A DNA stretch of 64,000 nucleotides from an uncultured Sutterella sp. (lineage in GTDB: Bacteria > Pseudomonadota > Gammaproteobacteria > Burkholderiales > Burkholderiaceae_F). Where the stretch lies: the NCBI GenBank assembly GCA_900544345.1, contig UQUR01000003.1:62001-126000 (forward strand), given 5' to 3'. Shown here piece after piece: positions 33,927 to 42,634 of this stretch. A program made the translations under genes and the position numbers. The number at the start of each line of letters is the position of its first letter. Positions within the stretch are counted from its first letter, which is position 1. The notes beneath the pieces are model-generated. The model was not told where the DNA came from and searched no databases. It saw only the letters and a program-made list of their open reading frames with translations.

Positions 33927-33947
33927 TGGCGGTTGAAACAACCGCCA
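33927..33947 (-). terminator. Hairpin between aapJ and aapQ, likely partial terminator
   Basis: On the minus strand TGGCGGTTG / CAACCGCCA, a 9-bp perfect stem with a three-base loop, is followed by TTTTAG. It lies between the binding-protein and permease genes, the usual place for a hairpin that lets the binding protein be made in excess. Confidence 0.7.
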
Positions 33948-33966
33948 CTTCATCAATCTCCGATTA

Positions 33967-34992
33967 TCAGCGGATCGGTGGCGCGTACAACAGACCGCCT
34001 TGAGTCCAAAGATTGTTATTTCCTCTGGGCAAACCGAGTTTTGACTTAGGTCCCAAGTTAGCTTCAAAGCTTTCGCCATAGTTACCGACCTGTTTGATGA
34101 TACGATAACTCCAGTCCTTATCCAAACCTAGCATTTTACCCATATCTTCAGAGGCACCAACCAATCGCTGTACATCAGGACGCATATCACTTAACTTCTT
34201 TTCGTCAATGTTGGCCTTAGTTAAACCAAGCTCTTCGGCATTAATCATGGCAAAAATAGACCAACGAACAATAGAGTACCACTCATCATCGCCACGACGT
34301 ACTGCAGGGGCCAACGGTTCTTTGGAAATAACTTCCGGGAGAATATCGTAGTCTGCAGGATTGGTTGCATTAGCTCGACCTCCAGCCAAATCACTCATGT
34401 CGGTTGTATAGGCTTGACAACGGCCAGAGAAAAAAGCTGCTTGAGTTGCTTCAGTGGTATCAAACACCACTGTCTTAAATTTCATATTATTCGTGGTGAA
34501 AAAGTCAGCAAGACTTTTCTCACTCGAAGTCCCCGACTGTACACAAATTGTTGCTCCATTAAGCTGTTTTGCACTCGTGACATTAAGACGCTTAGGCACC
34601 ATAAAGCCTTGTCCGTCGTAGTAGGTAACGGCCGTAAATAGCGCCCCTGTCGTCGTATCTCGATTCATCGTCCAAGAAGTATTTCGAGCCAATACATCAA
34701 TTTCACCAGCCTGTAACGCTGTGAAACGCTGAGGAGAACTTAAAGGCACATACTTCACTTTTGAAGCATCTCCAAGGGTTGCCGCAGCCACAGCTCGACA
34801 GACATCAACATCTAACCCCGTCCAATTGCCTTTACTGTCCACGGAAGCAAAACCAGGCGCTGCAGTATTAACACCGCAAATCAACTGCCCTCTAGCTTTA
34901 ACCGTTTCAAGAGTACTTGTCGCTGCAAAAGAGAGCGAACTAACGGTCAATCCTAAACATGCAACGGATAAGGCAATTAATGTCCTATTCAT
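33967..34992 (-). CDS. aapJ: Amino-acid ABC transporter periplasmic binding protein, AapJ/YhdW-like
   Basis: 341 residues starting at ATG 34992 (MNRTLIALSVACLGLTVSSL, signal peptide cleaved near SFAA), chosen over an upstream start at 35037 because GAGGAAAAA precedes it and the signal peptide then begins properly. The mature protein is a family-3 solute-binding protein: TVKARGQLICGVNTAAPGFA, GLDVDVCRAVAAA, and the conserved RWSIFAMINAEELG near the end, which marks the AapJ/YhdW/BztA group. First gene of the transporter operon. Confidence 0.92.
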   Translation of the reverse strand: MNRTLIALSVACLGLTVSSLSFAATSTLETVKARGQLICGVNTAAPGFASVDSKGNWTGLDVDVCRAVAAATLGDASKVKYVPLSSPQRFTALQAGEIDVLARNTSWTMNRDTTTGALFTAVTYYDGQGFMVPKRLNVTSAKQLNGATICVQSGTSSEKSLADFFTTNNMKFKTVVFDTTEATQAAFFSGRCQAYTTDMSDLAGGRANATNPADYDILPEVISKEPLAPAVRRGDDEWYSIVRWSIFAMINAEELGLTKANIDEKKLSDMRPDVQRLVGASEDMGKMLGLDKDWSYRIIKQVGNYGESFEANLGPKSKLGLPRGNNNLWTQGGLLYAPPIR

Positions 34993-35065
34993 ATTTTTCC
35001 TCTTTCTTATATTTTTGCCAAAACTTTTTGAAGTCAATCAGAAGTTTTGACAGAAAACCACCCTG

Positions 35066-35080
35066 GGAGAGCACCTCTCC
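35066..35080 (-). other. Leader hairpin upstream of aapJ
   Basis: GGAGAG / CTCTCC with a CAC loop, 6-bp perfect stem about 75 bp before the aapJ ATG in the 216-bp divergent spacer. It could stabilise or regulate the leader. No riboswitch recognised. Confidence 0.3.
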
Positions 35081-35171
35081 TAGCTCTGTCGATATTGTTA
35101 CTTAAATAGAAAAAAACAACAATATACAAGAGTGACTAGTTTTTGTAATTTTAGAAAAAAGTCTTTATTTT

Positions 35172-35180
35172 TGCTATACT
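35172..35180 (+). promoter_or_regulatory. Extended -10 promoter for paeA
   Basis: TGCTATACT combines the extended TGn element with TATACT (five of six consensus matches). TTAGAA about 18 bp upstream is a poor -35. The predicted leader is about 22 bases and the gene lacks a clear Shine-Dalgarno sequence. Confidence 0.6.
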
Positions 35181-35208
35181 TAGCGCTTGTTAAATTCGTC
35201 TAATTTTT

Positions 35209-36549
35209 ATGTCATTTACCGCATTACTTTTTTGTCTAATCGCTCTGATTTTCACCAGTAGCTTTTTTTCCATCTCTGAAATTTCACTGGCTGCAGCTAA
35301 AAAAATTCGTTTGCGTACCCTTGCTGATGAAGGCCATAAAAAAGCTTCCCGTGTTTTAGCCTTACAAGAACATCCGGGTCATTTTTTTACGGTCATTCAA
35401 ATTTGTGTCAACGCATTGTCTCTGGCTGGCGGTATTCTGGGTGAACGTCTTTTTACCCCTAACTTCACTTCATTGGTCTCCATTTTCATTCACGACACTG
35501 CGATAGCTCATAACGTTGGTTTCTGGGGTGGTTTTATTACATCGACTACTTTATTTATTCTGTTTGCCGACCTTATTCCTAAGCGGCTGGCTTTAGTTGC
35601 ACCGGAATCAATTGCTATGGCCATTATCGGGCCCATGAGCTTTTTGATTAAGATTCTTCGCCCTTTTGTATGGTTTTTCAATGGATTAGCCAATATTATC
35701 ATCCGCCGTTTCGGTCTTCCTGAACGGACTAAAGACAAAATCACCTCTGAAGATATTATTGCAACAGTCGATGCCGGAACTGCAGCAGGAGTCATTGCCA
35801 GTGAAGAAAAAAATGCCATTGAAAATATTTTCGAATTAGAAAGCCGTACAGTCCCAAGTTCCATGACACCGCGGGAAAATATCGTTTATTTTTTACTGAC
35901 TGACTCAGAAGAAGAAATTTGCCGAAAAGTTGTTAGTTGCCCACACAATCAATACATTGTTTGTAACGAAACGCTTGACAATGTAGTCGGTGTAATAGAC
36001 TCTAAGGCCCTGCTTGGCCGCATAATGAGCGATCACCCTCTTTCACTTAAGGATGACGGATTGGTTCACCCGGTACAGCTCGTACCTGATTCACTGACTC
36101 TGTCTGAAATTCTTGACACTTTCAAGCGTACTAACAGCGACATTGCTGTCATCATCAATGAATATGCATTAGTCGTCGGCATTATCACGCTAAATGATGT
36201 CATGAGTACCGTTATGGGCGATCTAGTCACTACAGAAGAAGAATCCCAAATTGTTGAAAGAGAGGATGGATCTTGGTTAGTAGACGGCTCTACACCGGTT
36301 GATGATTTAGAACGCTTACTCGATGTAGATAGTCTACCTGAAGACTCTACTTACGAAACTGTTGCAGGCTTTATGATGTATATGCTTAGAAAAATTCCTA
36401 AGCGTACCGACAAAGTAGTTTACGGCGGTTATCGCTTTGAAGTTATTGATACAGACAAAAATAAAGTCGATCAAGTGCTCATCTCTGTCATTAAGCCCGA
36501 GCAATCTAAAACGGTTGTTTTGGAATCTAACATTGAACCACTCAAATAG
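35209..36549 (+). CDS. paeA: CNNM/CBS-domain transporter, PaeA (YtfL)-like
   Basis: 446 residues, nearly the length of E. coli YtfL/PaeA (447) and matching it throughout: FFSISEISLAAAKKIRLRTLADEG, HPGHFFTVIQICVNA, FELESRTVPSSMTPRENIV, NEYALVVGIITLNDVMSTVMGDLV and FMMYMLRKIPKRTD. Domain order: CNNM/DUF21 membrane domain (about 1-190), a CBS pair (about 210-335), then a CorC_HlyC-type C-terminal domain. Known: PaeA exports cadaverine and putrescine in enterobacteria; relatives are described as Mg/Co exporters, so the substrate is inferred. Divergent from aapJ. Confidence 0.88.
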   Translation: MSFTALLFCLIALIFTSSFFSISEISLAAAKKIRLRTLADEGHKKASRVLALQEHPGHFFTVIQICVNALSLAGGILGERLFTPNFTSLVSIFIHDTAIAHNVGFWGGFITSTTLFILFADLIPKRLALVAPESIAMAIIGPMSFLIKILRPFVWFFNGLANIIIRRFGLPERTKDKITSEDIIATVDAGTAAGVIASEEKNAIENIFELESRTVPSSMTPRENIVYFLLTDSEEEICRKVVSCPHNQYIVCNETLDNVVGVIDSKALLGRIMSDHPLSLKDDGLVHPVQLVPDSLTLSEILDTFKRTNSDIAVIINEYALVVGIITLNDVMSTVMGDLVTTEEESQIVEREDGSWLVDGSTPVDDLERLLDVDSLPEDSTYETVAGFMMYMLRKIPKRTDKVVYGGYRFEVIDTDKNKVDQVLISVIKPEQSKTVVLESNIEPLK

Positions 36550-36566
36550 TTTTTTAGGAAATTTCC

Positions 36567-36611
36567 GGCTGGAATCGTTTCTAAGTTGTGACAATTCCAG
36601 CCTTTTGTTTT
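36567..36611 (+). terminator. Terminator between paeA and topB
   Basis: GGCTGGAAT (36567-36575) pairs with ATTCCAGCC (36594-36602), followed by TTTTGTTTT. Situated between the convergent paeA and topB stops. Confidence 0.8.
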
Positions 36612-36625
36612 AATCAGAACAGTTC

Positions 36626-39094
36626 CTACTTTTTCTTACGACTACGAGTTAAGGTTGCTTTTTTCTGTGAAAATTCAAAACCGATAGATCCATCTTTACC
36701 TAACACCAAAAAGGCAGAAAACTTTCTCTTTGTTCGATTGGAAACAAAGTCTTGAAGTTCACTGCTTTTACCTTCAGAGAGAATTTTGACGGCTTGATCT
36801 TCAGAGATAGGTTGTTGAAGAATAGTCTTGCCAATTCTAAAGTCGCATTCTTTCTTTAAAGTTTTCTCACAAACATAACCTTTTGGACTATCAAAGACTT
36901 GAGAACCGCATTTAGGACACTTCCCAATAACTTTAAGTGTTGATACATCAATCGGTTCATTGCTATCCTTTTGCTCATTTCCAAAGTCGAATTCCAACTT
37001 AAAATCGTCTGTCAAACGTAATTTGGAAGAGAACGGACGCCCCAACTTACTGATAAAGCCATCTAATGGTCCGATTTCCTTTTCTTTGAGCAATGCTTCT
37101 ACCTCTGCAACCTCAAAAGTTCGTCCCCCCGGGTGCTTAGGTAAACTGAAGTCACATTGAGTACAAGCAAAACGCCTATAGTTTTCGACAATCTCCCCTC
37201 CACACTTCGGACAAGGATTCTTTAGATGCGCTGGATTTTCAATCGGAACAGTATTGCCCTCGTAACGTTTAGCAGAGTCTACAATACTGACAGTCATATC
37301 CCGAATTTCTTTCATAAAGACTTCTCGAGATAGTTCCCCTCGCTCAATTTGAGCCAGTTTATATTCCCATTCCCCCGTCAATTCAGGTTCAGATAATTCC
37401 GACACTCCTAAGCCCTTTAGTAGAGCAAAAAGCTGTCTTGCCTTATATGTCGGCACCAAGTCCCTTACGTCACGTCTGAGATAATTTTGTAGTAACAACC
37501 CTTCAATAATGGCAGCCCTTGTTGCAGGAGTTCCCAGGCCTTTACCAGCCATGGCCGCACGTAACTCATCCTCCTCAACGAGTTTACCTGCCCCTTCCAT
37601 TGCAGACAACAATGTAGCTTCTGTGTAACGCGGCGGAGCCTTAGTTGCTTTTTGCTCTACAACTGAGCCTTCAATGAAAACTTTTTCATTTTCTGCAACG
37701 GCAGGCAAAGTCTCCGCCTCCTGGACATCTCGGCCGTAAACCGAAAGCCATCCGGCCTTAACAAGCACTTTGCCTTCTGTCTTTAATTTCTCTCCCTCAA
37801 CCTCTGTGATACGAGTCGTCACATCATATTCAGCTGCAGGGAAAAAAACCGATAAGAAGCGCTTCACAACTAAATCGTAAATTTTCTCCTCTGCTTCTGT
37901 GAGCTTTTTCGGCGCTTGCAACGTAGGAATAATGGCAAAGTGATCAGAAATCTTAGAATTGTCAAATATTCTCTTAGTTGGTTTAACCCATTGATGAGAA
38001 AGAATTTCCTTAACGCTGCCGCTGTAAATAGAAGAATCCGACAACATCTTCAACGTTTCATGAACTGTCGATATGTAGTCTTCTGGAAGGGCTCTTGCAT
38101 CGGTTCTAGGATAAGTCAAAGCTTTATGCTTCTCATACAGAGCTTGAGCTAATGCTAAAGTCGTTTTAGCTGAAAAACCGAAACGATTATTAGCCTCTCT
38201 TTGCAAACTAGTTAAATCAAAAAGCAAAGGGGAAAGTTGAGTGGTGCGTTTAGCACTATCATGAACCTGTGCTTGTTGATGCAATAATTTAGCGCATATG
38301 CTCTGGGCACGATCTTCTTGCCAAATACGCTCAGCTTTGTCCTGCGGTCGAGTTTCATTCTTTTTGAAGGTAGGATCAAACCATATTGCTTCATAGGAAC
38401 CTGAGGCTGTCTGAACTGTTGCGTGCACTTCCCAGTACTTTTGGCTAACAAAAGCATTAATTTTTTCTTCTCGTTCAACCACAATTGCTAACGTGGGAGT
38501 TTGAACACGACCGACAGTAGTAAGGAAAAACCCACCATCCTTACTGTTAAATGCTGTCATTGCACGTGTTCCATTAATACCCACAAGCCAGTCAGCCTCG
38601 GATCGAGAGCGAGCAGCATCCGACAGATGCTGCATTTCCTCATCGCTTCTGAGATGCTTAAAGGCATCACGGATTGCAGCAGGTGTCATGGACTGTAGCC
38701 ATAAACGCTTGATCGTTTTCTTACATTTGCTAGCTTGAATAATGTATCGGAAAATCAATTCACCTTCGCGCCCGGCATCACAAGCATTAATAACAGTGTC
38801 TATGTCGGTTCTTTTCAGAAGCTTTTTCAAAAGCTTCAAACGTTCTTCCGTCTTTTTAATGGGCTTAAGCTCAAACGTAGGCGGCAACACTGGCAAATTG
38901 GCAAAGGTCCATTTTCCCCTTTTTACATCATATTTTTCTGGTACAGCCAATTCCAACAAATGCCCCACTGCAGAACTCACTACATAATTTTCCCCTTCGA
39001 AATAATCTTTTTCTCGGCTCATTCCGCCAAGCGCTTTTGCAATATCCGAAGCAACTGAAGGCTTTTCCGCAATAACTAAAATTTTTTTATTCAT
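36626..39094 (-). CDS. topB: DNA topoisomerase III
   Basis: Type IA topoisomerase, 822 residues. TOPRIM domain with the catalytic Glu10 and DAGREGE (106-112); the active-site Tyr is Y328 in LTYPRTDARALPEDY. After the core come two zinc-ribbon-like cysteine sets (CPKCGG with CTQC, and CPKCGSQ with a later Cys) and topo C-terminal repeats (KLGRPFSSKLRL and FSAFLVLGKDGSIGFEF), ending in a basic RSRKKK tail. It decatenates replication intermediates. Transcribed downstream of dprA, a common arrangement in betaproteobacteria. Confidence 0.95.
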   Translation of the reverse strand: MNKKILVIAEKPSVASDIAKALGGMSREKDYFEGENYVVSSAVGHLLELAVPEKYDVKRGKWTFANLPVLPPTFELKPIKKTEERLKLLKKLLKRTDIDTVINACDAGREGELIFRYIIQASKCKKTIKRLWLQSMTPAAIRDAFKHLRSDEEMQHLSDAARSRSEADWLVGINGTRAMTAFNSKDGGFFLTTVGRVQTPTLAIVVEREEKINAFVSQKYWEVHATVQTASGSYEAIWFDPTFKKNETRPQDKAERIWQEDRAQSICAKLLHQQAQVHDSAKRTTQLSPLLFDLTSLQREANNRFGFSAKTTLALAQALYEKHKALTYPRTDARALPEDYISTVHETLKMLSDSSIYSGSVKEILSHQWVKPTKRIFDNSKISDHFAIIPTLQAPKKLTEAEEKIYDLVVKRFLSVFFPAAEYDVTTRITEVEGEKLKTEGKVLVKAGWLSVYGRDVQEAETLPAVAENEKVFIEGSVVEQKATKAPPRYTEATLLSAMEGAGKLVEEDELRAAMAGKGLGTPATRAAIIEGLLLQNYLRRDVRDLVPTYKARQLFALLKGLGVSELSEPELTGEWEYKLAQIERGELSREVFMKEIRDMTVSIVDSAKRYEGNTVPIENPAHLKNPCPKCGGEIVENYRRFACTQCDFSLPKHPGGRTFEVAEVEALLKEKEIGPLDGFISKLGRPFSSKLRLTDDFKLEFDFGNEQKDSNEPIDVSTLKVIGKCPKCGSQVFDSPKGYVCEKTLKKECDFRIGKTILQQPISEDQAVKILSEGKSSELQDFVSNRTKRKFSAFLVLGKDGSIGFEFSQKKATLTRSRKKK

Positions 39095-39195
39095 TTGACT
39101 TCTAAACCTATTTTCGGGGACCTTCCTCGAATTACCTTTTTTAGAGTAGCAGAAAACTCTACAAACTTTTTACAAAATTATTTTTGTCAAACATA

Positions 39196-40059
39196 TTAAT
39201 TTGACATTTCAGCAAGGATTTCATCGACAGATTCGACCAGTTTAGCGCCTTCCCTTATAAGCTTGTGACAACCTTTTGAAAGAGGTGAATGTATAGATCC
39301 CGGGACTGCCATAATATCTCTACCCATATCGGAGGCTTCTTTTACCAAAGATAAAACTCTAGATCGTGCACTGGCTTCGATGACAACAAAATGCTGAGCA
39401 CAAGCCACAAGCAACTGCTGCCGCATTAGCCAACTCTCTTTAGCATTAGCAATAGGAGACAAAAATAGCCCTTTTTTTACAAAAAATAGAAGTTTTTGGA
39501 TGTTGTTACTTTCAAATAACAGATCTTTAGAAATAGCAGTCACAGAAAACGGATCCGCTTTCAAAGCTGATCTTAGCGCGATTGCCTCAATACCCCGATG
39601 GTCTCCCTCAACAAGATTTATATCTTTGTGGGCAAGCGATGCCGCCCAAGCCCTAGCCGTATCCTCTCCTTCTGTACTCGGATGAGAAGAACCAACTAAG
39701 GTCACACTTTTTCGATTCAGTAACGCCACTTCACCCACTGCGAATACAACCAGAGGAGAAGGTGTCACAGATAAAAAATTAAACGGATAATCTTGGTCAG
39801 TTGGAATAAGTAACCTGGAGCTAGGAATAACAGACAGAAGATGTGTCAAGTGTTCGATTTTGCCTTCGTCTTCTTCTGAGGGGCCTTTTTTTATCTCAAT
39901 AGCTAGCGTTTGTGGAATAACAGTCATTAAAGAAGATAAGCTTTGTAAAAAAATTTCCTCAGGCAAGCCGAATGTCTTCAGCAAACGGTAAAACTCTCCA
40001 AACTGCATCCCCGGCAAAAGAGCTAAACGTAACCAATTTCGTTGATTTTCTAAGGACAT
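39196..40059 (-). CDS. dprA: Divergent DprA/Smf-like DNA-processing protein
   Basis: 287 residues from ATG 40059; an in-frame TTG 12 bases earlier is the other option. The C-terminal VPGSIHSPLSKGCHKLIREGAKLVESVDEIL matches DprA well, and the gene precedes topB as in relatives. The Rossmann core is eroded: the nucleotide-binding VGSR is VGSS, SGLARGID is VEGDHRGIE, and the FPxRNRxI segment reads SPIANAKESWLMRQQ, so the arginines that grip single-stranded DNA are largely gone. Known: DprA loads RecA on incoming DNA in transformation. Here it may be altered or non-functional. Confidence 0.78.
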   Translation of the reverse strand: MSLENQRNWLRLALLPGMQFGEFYRLLKTFGLPEEIFLQSLSSLMTVIPQTLAIEIKKGPSEEDEGKIEHLTHLLSVIPSSRLLIPTDQDYPFNFLSVTPSPLVVFAVGEVALLNRKSVTLVGSSHPSTEGEDTARAWAASLAHKDINLVEGDHRGIEAIALRSALKADPFSVTAISKDLLFESNNIQKLLFFVKKGLFLSPIANAKESWLMRQQLLVACAQHFVVIEASARSRVLSLVKEASDMGRDIMAVPGSIHSPLSKGCHKLIREGAKLVESVDEILAEMSN

Positions 40060-40139
40060 AGATCGAACCAACTCAAAATAAAAGTAACAATTGCGCTAAA
40101 ATCCCACGTTCAAAGAATATTCTCTTCTGGAGATCGCTT

Positions 40140-40661
40140 GTGGCTATTTTACCCATCGTACAATTTCCCAATCCTGTTTTAGCTATGAACTGTCAACCGG
40201 TTCAAGAAATCAATGACCAAATCCGTCGTTTAGCGGCCGATATGGGAGAGACCATGTACAAAGCACCAGGAGTAGGACTAGCGGCTCCTCAAGTGGGTGA
40301 ACCCATCAGAATGGTTGTGCTTGACGTGAGCGAAGAAAAAAATAATTTGATGACTCTTATCAATCCTGTTATCACCCAGAGAAGCCAGGAGCAAGAAATC
40401 GGAGAAGAGGGTTGTCTTTCTTTACCCGGGATTTGGGAAAAAGTAAGCCGCAGTACCGAGATTACGCTGAAATACACAGACCTAGAGGGCAAGGAACAGG
40501 AGCTTCATGCAGATGGTTTATTAGCGATTTGCATCCAGCACGAACTTGACCACTTAGATGGTACGGTTTTTATTGATCATCTCAGCCGCCTGAAGTATGA
40601 CCGTGCTTGCGCTAAGCTTAAAAAACGTCGTCAACAGGAAAAGAAAGAAAACGCTCATTAA
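40140..40661 (+). CDS. def: Peptide deformylase
   Basis: Removes the N-formyl group from new proteins. 173 residues with all three active-site motifs: GVGLAAPQ (44-51), EGCLSLP (Cys92) and QHELDH (His134, Glu135, His138), the metal ligands and catalytic Glu. Starts with GTG 40140, with CTGGAGA upstream, and has a Lys/Arg-rich tail. The usual partner fmt lies 1 kb downstream but is separated by an opposite-strand hydrolase gene. Its stop overlaps that gene's stop by 4 bp. Confidence 0.96.
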   Translation: MAILPIVQFPNPVLAMNCQPVQEINDQIRRLAADMGETMYKAPGVGLAAPQVGEPIRMVVLDVSEEKNNLMTLINPVITQRSQEQEIGEEGCLSLPGIWEKVSRSTEITLKYTDLEGKEQELHADGLLAICIQHELDHLDGTVFIDHLSRLKYDRACAKLKKRRQQEKKENAH

Positions 40662-41557
40662 TCCTTATACCGATGGCAGTGCTGGCTTATTGCAGGAATA
40701 ATTTGGTCAACAATCTGGTCTGGTAGGTCATGGCCCATCCCATCGACCGTCATTATTCTGGAATTGGGAATAAGTCTTGCCACTTCCTCTCCAGCGGCTA
40801 TGGGTAAAAGAGGATCTTGACGACCATGGATAACTAAAGTTGGAGTCATAATGCGTTTCAAGTATTTCGAGCGGTCACCAGATGCCAAAATTGCCAACAA
40901 TTGCCGATAAGTCCAACTGCGATCAAAACCTGAATCAAGAAGAGCATTTGCCAGGATTTTAATCTGCTGCTCAGAATAACAGTAATGAGGTGATCCGATA
41001 GCTTTAAATATTTTGTGAAGGTATTTTCGCATCGAAACCACATTATTTGGCTGGTCAGGTTTACTCAACAACGCCTTAATTGCACGAAATTTTCCTAGAC
41101 CTGTCCTTGGGTTACCGGAGGCTCCCATTATCGAAACAAGCGAAGCTACTCGTTGAGGATAAAGATAGGCTAACGCCTGGCCGATCATAGCTCCCATAGA
41201 TACACCTAAAATATGAGCTCGCCTGACTTGAAGTTGATCCAAAACAGCAACAGCATCCGCCGCCATATCTTCGAGAGAATAACAGCCAGAGACAGGCTTT
41301 CTCAGTAATGTTCTCAAAATAGCCCTAAACACTGTAAAAGAACCGATAGACTGTTGAATCTTTGTTGATTGCCCACTATCCCTATTATCAAAAACAATAA
41401 CACGTAACCCTTGACGGACTAACTGTTCGATTAAATGAGTTGGCCAAGCCTGTGAAGGCATCCCCAACCCCATAATCATTAGAACCACCGGCGCAGAATC
41501 ATCACCGTAGACACTATAGGCGATACGGATATTGTCAATTGTTTTAAATGTCTGCAT
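40658..41557 (-). CDS. Alpha/beta hydrolase
   Basis: 299 residues. Oxyanion region VVLMIMGLGMPSQAWP, nucleophile elbow GVSMGAMIG (Ser), TLVIHGRQDPLLPI around the acid residue, and the catalytic His in VDGMGHDLPD. Related to proteins annotated as esterases or 3-oxoadipate enol-lactonase-like, but no pathway genes accompany it, so the substrate is unknown. ATG 41557 is supported by GAGGAC five bases upstream. It splits the def-fmt pair found together in most bacteria. Confidence 0.85.
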   Translation of the reverse strand: MQTFKTIDNIRIAYSVYGDDSAPVVLMIMGLGMPSQAWPTHLIEQLVRQGLRVIVFDNRDSGQSTKIQQSIGSFTVFRAILRTLLRKPVSGCYSLEDMAADAVAVLDQLQVRRAHILGVSMGAMIGQALAYLYPQRVASLVSIMGASGNPRTGLGKFRAIKALLSKPDQPNNVVSMRKYLHKIFKAIGSPHYCYSEQQIKILANALLDSGFDRSWTYRQLLAILASGDRSKYLKRIMTPTLVIHGRQDPLLPIAAGEEVARLIPNSRIMTVDGMGHDLPDQIVDQIIPAISQHCHRYKD

Positions 41558-41665
41558 AAAAGTCCTCACATGATTGAAAAGTGTATCGCTTTACCAACAA
41601 CTTTTAAATGGACCAGTAAAAAAGCTCTTAAATCAAACTCAGCTGAATACGAAAACATTAAAATT

Positions 41666-42634
41666 ATGAGCATGAAGATTATATTTGCTGGAACCCCTCC
41701 TTTTGCTGCTGTTGCCCTTAGTGCCTTACTAGCGGCCGGGCATGATGTCCGTCTAGTGCTTTCACAACCTGATCGACCTAGCGGACGAGGTATGAGATTG
41801 ACCCCTTCCCCTGTCAAAGCGTTAGCTATACAGAACGGAATTGAGGTAAGAACCCCAAAAACACTCTCCTACAAAAAGGATGAGCTGGAAGCTCAGGCCA
41901 TGCATGAGCTACTTCAATCAGTTGAGGCTGATGTAATGGTTGTTGCTGCGTACGGAATGCTGTTACCTGAATCGGTCTTAAATATTCCCAAAGGAATCGG
42001 CCCCAGCCAGAGTGTTAAATGCATCAATATTCACGCCAGTCTTTTACCTCGTTGGAGAGGAGCTGCGCCGATCACTAGAGCGATAGAAGCTGGAGATACC
42101 AGTTTTGGCGTAACGCTCATGAAAATGGATGTAGGTTTAGATACAGGACCTATGCTTGCTCAAGAAAGTTTTGAGCTAAACGGTAAGGAAACCACCTCAA
42201 CTCTAACAGAGACCGTAGCTAAGCTTGGCGCTGAGATGTTAGTGCGTTTGCTCGCTAACCCCACAGCGATCACGATCCGAGAACAACCTCAAGAAGGAAT
42301 CACTTACGCTCACAAAGTCACAAAGCTTGAAGGGCAGATTAACTTTCATTTGCCCTGTCATGTTGTTGAAAGAAGGATTCGTGCTTTCACACCATTTCCT
42401 TCATCCTTTGCTGAGCACAATGGCACGGTTATAAAGATCTGGGAGGCTCAATCCCTTCCTGAACTCAAGGGAATTCCGGGCGAAGTGCTTGCAGTGAGCA
42501 AGAATGGAATTGATATCGCCTGTGCTGAAGGTGCTGTGCGGGCCACTGTTCTACAAAGACCAGGCAAACCCAAAATGGCAGCACAAAGTTTTCTTCAAGG
42601 CTACCCGGTGACTCGTGGAGAGTACTTTAAATGA
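41666..42634 (+). CDS. fmt: Methionyl-tRNA formyltransferase
   Basis: Formylates initiator Met-tRNA with 10-formyl-THF. About 322 residues from ATG 41666 (MSMKIIFAGTP), chosen because the family begins at this strand; the open frame extends upstream to 41570 without homology. Motifs: FAGTPPFAAV, VAAYGMLLP, the catalytic Asn-His-Asp set in INIHASLLPRWRGAAP and MKMDVGLDTGPML, and the C-terminal OB-like domain (IRAFTPFPSSF). Four-base ATGA overlap with rsmB. Confidence 0.95.
   Translation: MSMKIIFAGTPPFAAVALSALLAAGHDVRLVLSQPDRPSGRGMRLTPSPVKALAIQNGIEVRTPKTLSYKKDELEAQAMHELLQSVEADVMVVAAYGMLLPESVLNIPKGIGPSQSVKCINIHASLLPRWRGAAPITRAIEAGDTSFGVTLMKMDVGLDTGPMLAQESFELNGKETTSTLTETVAKLGAEMLVRLLANPTAITIREQPQEGITYAHKVTKLEGQINFHLPCHVVERRIRAFTPFPSSFAEHNGTVIKIWEAQSLPELKGIPGEVLAVSKNGIDIACAEGAVRATVLQRPGKPKMAAQSFLQGYPVTRGEYFK

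Noticed and set aside
34993..35037. Upstream start of aapJ
   Set aside because: It would put a charged 15-residue stretch before the signal peptide, while ATG 34992 has GAGGAAAAA in front.
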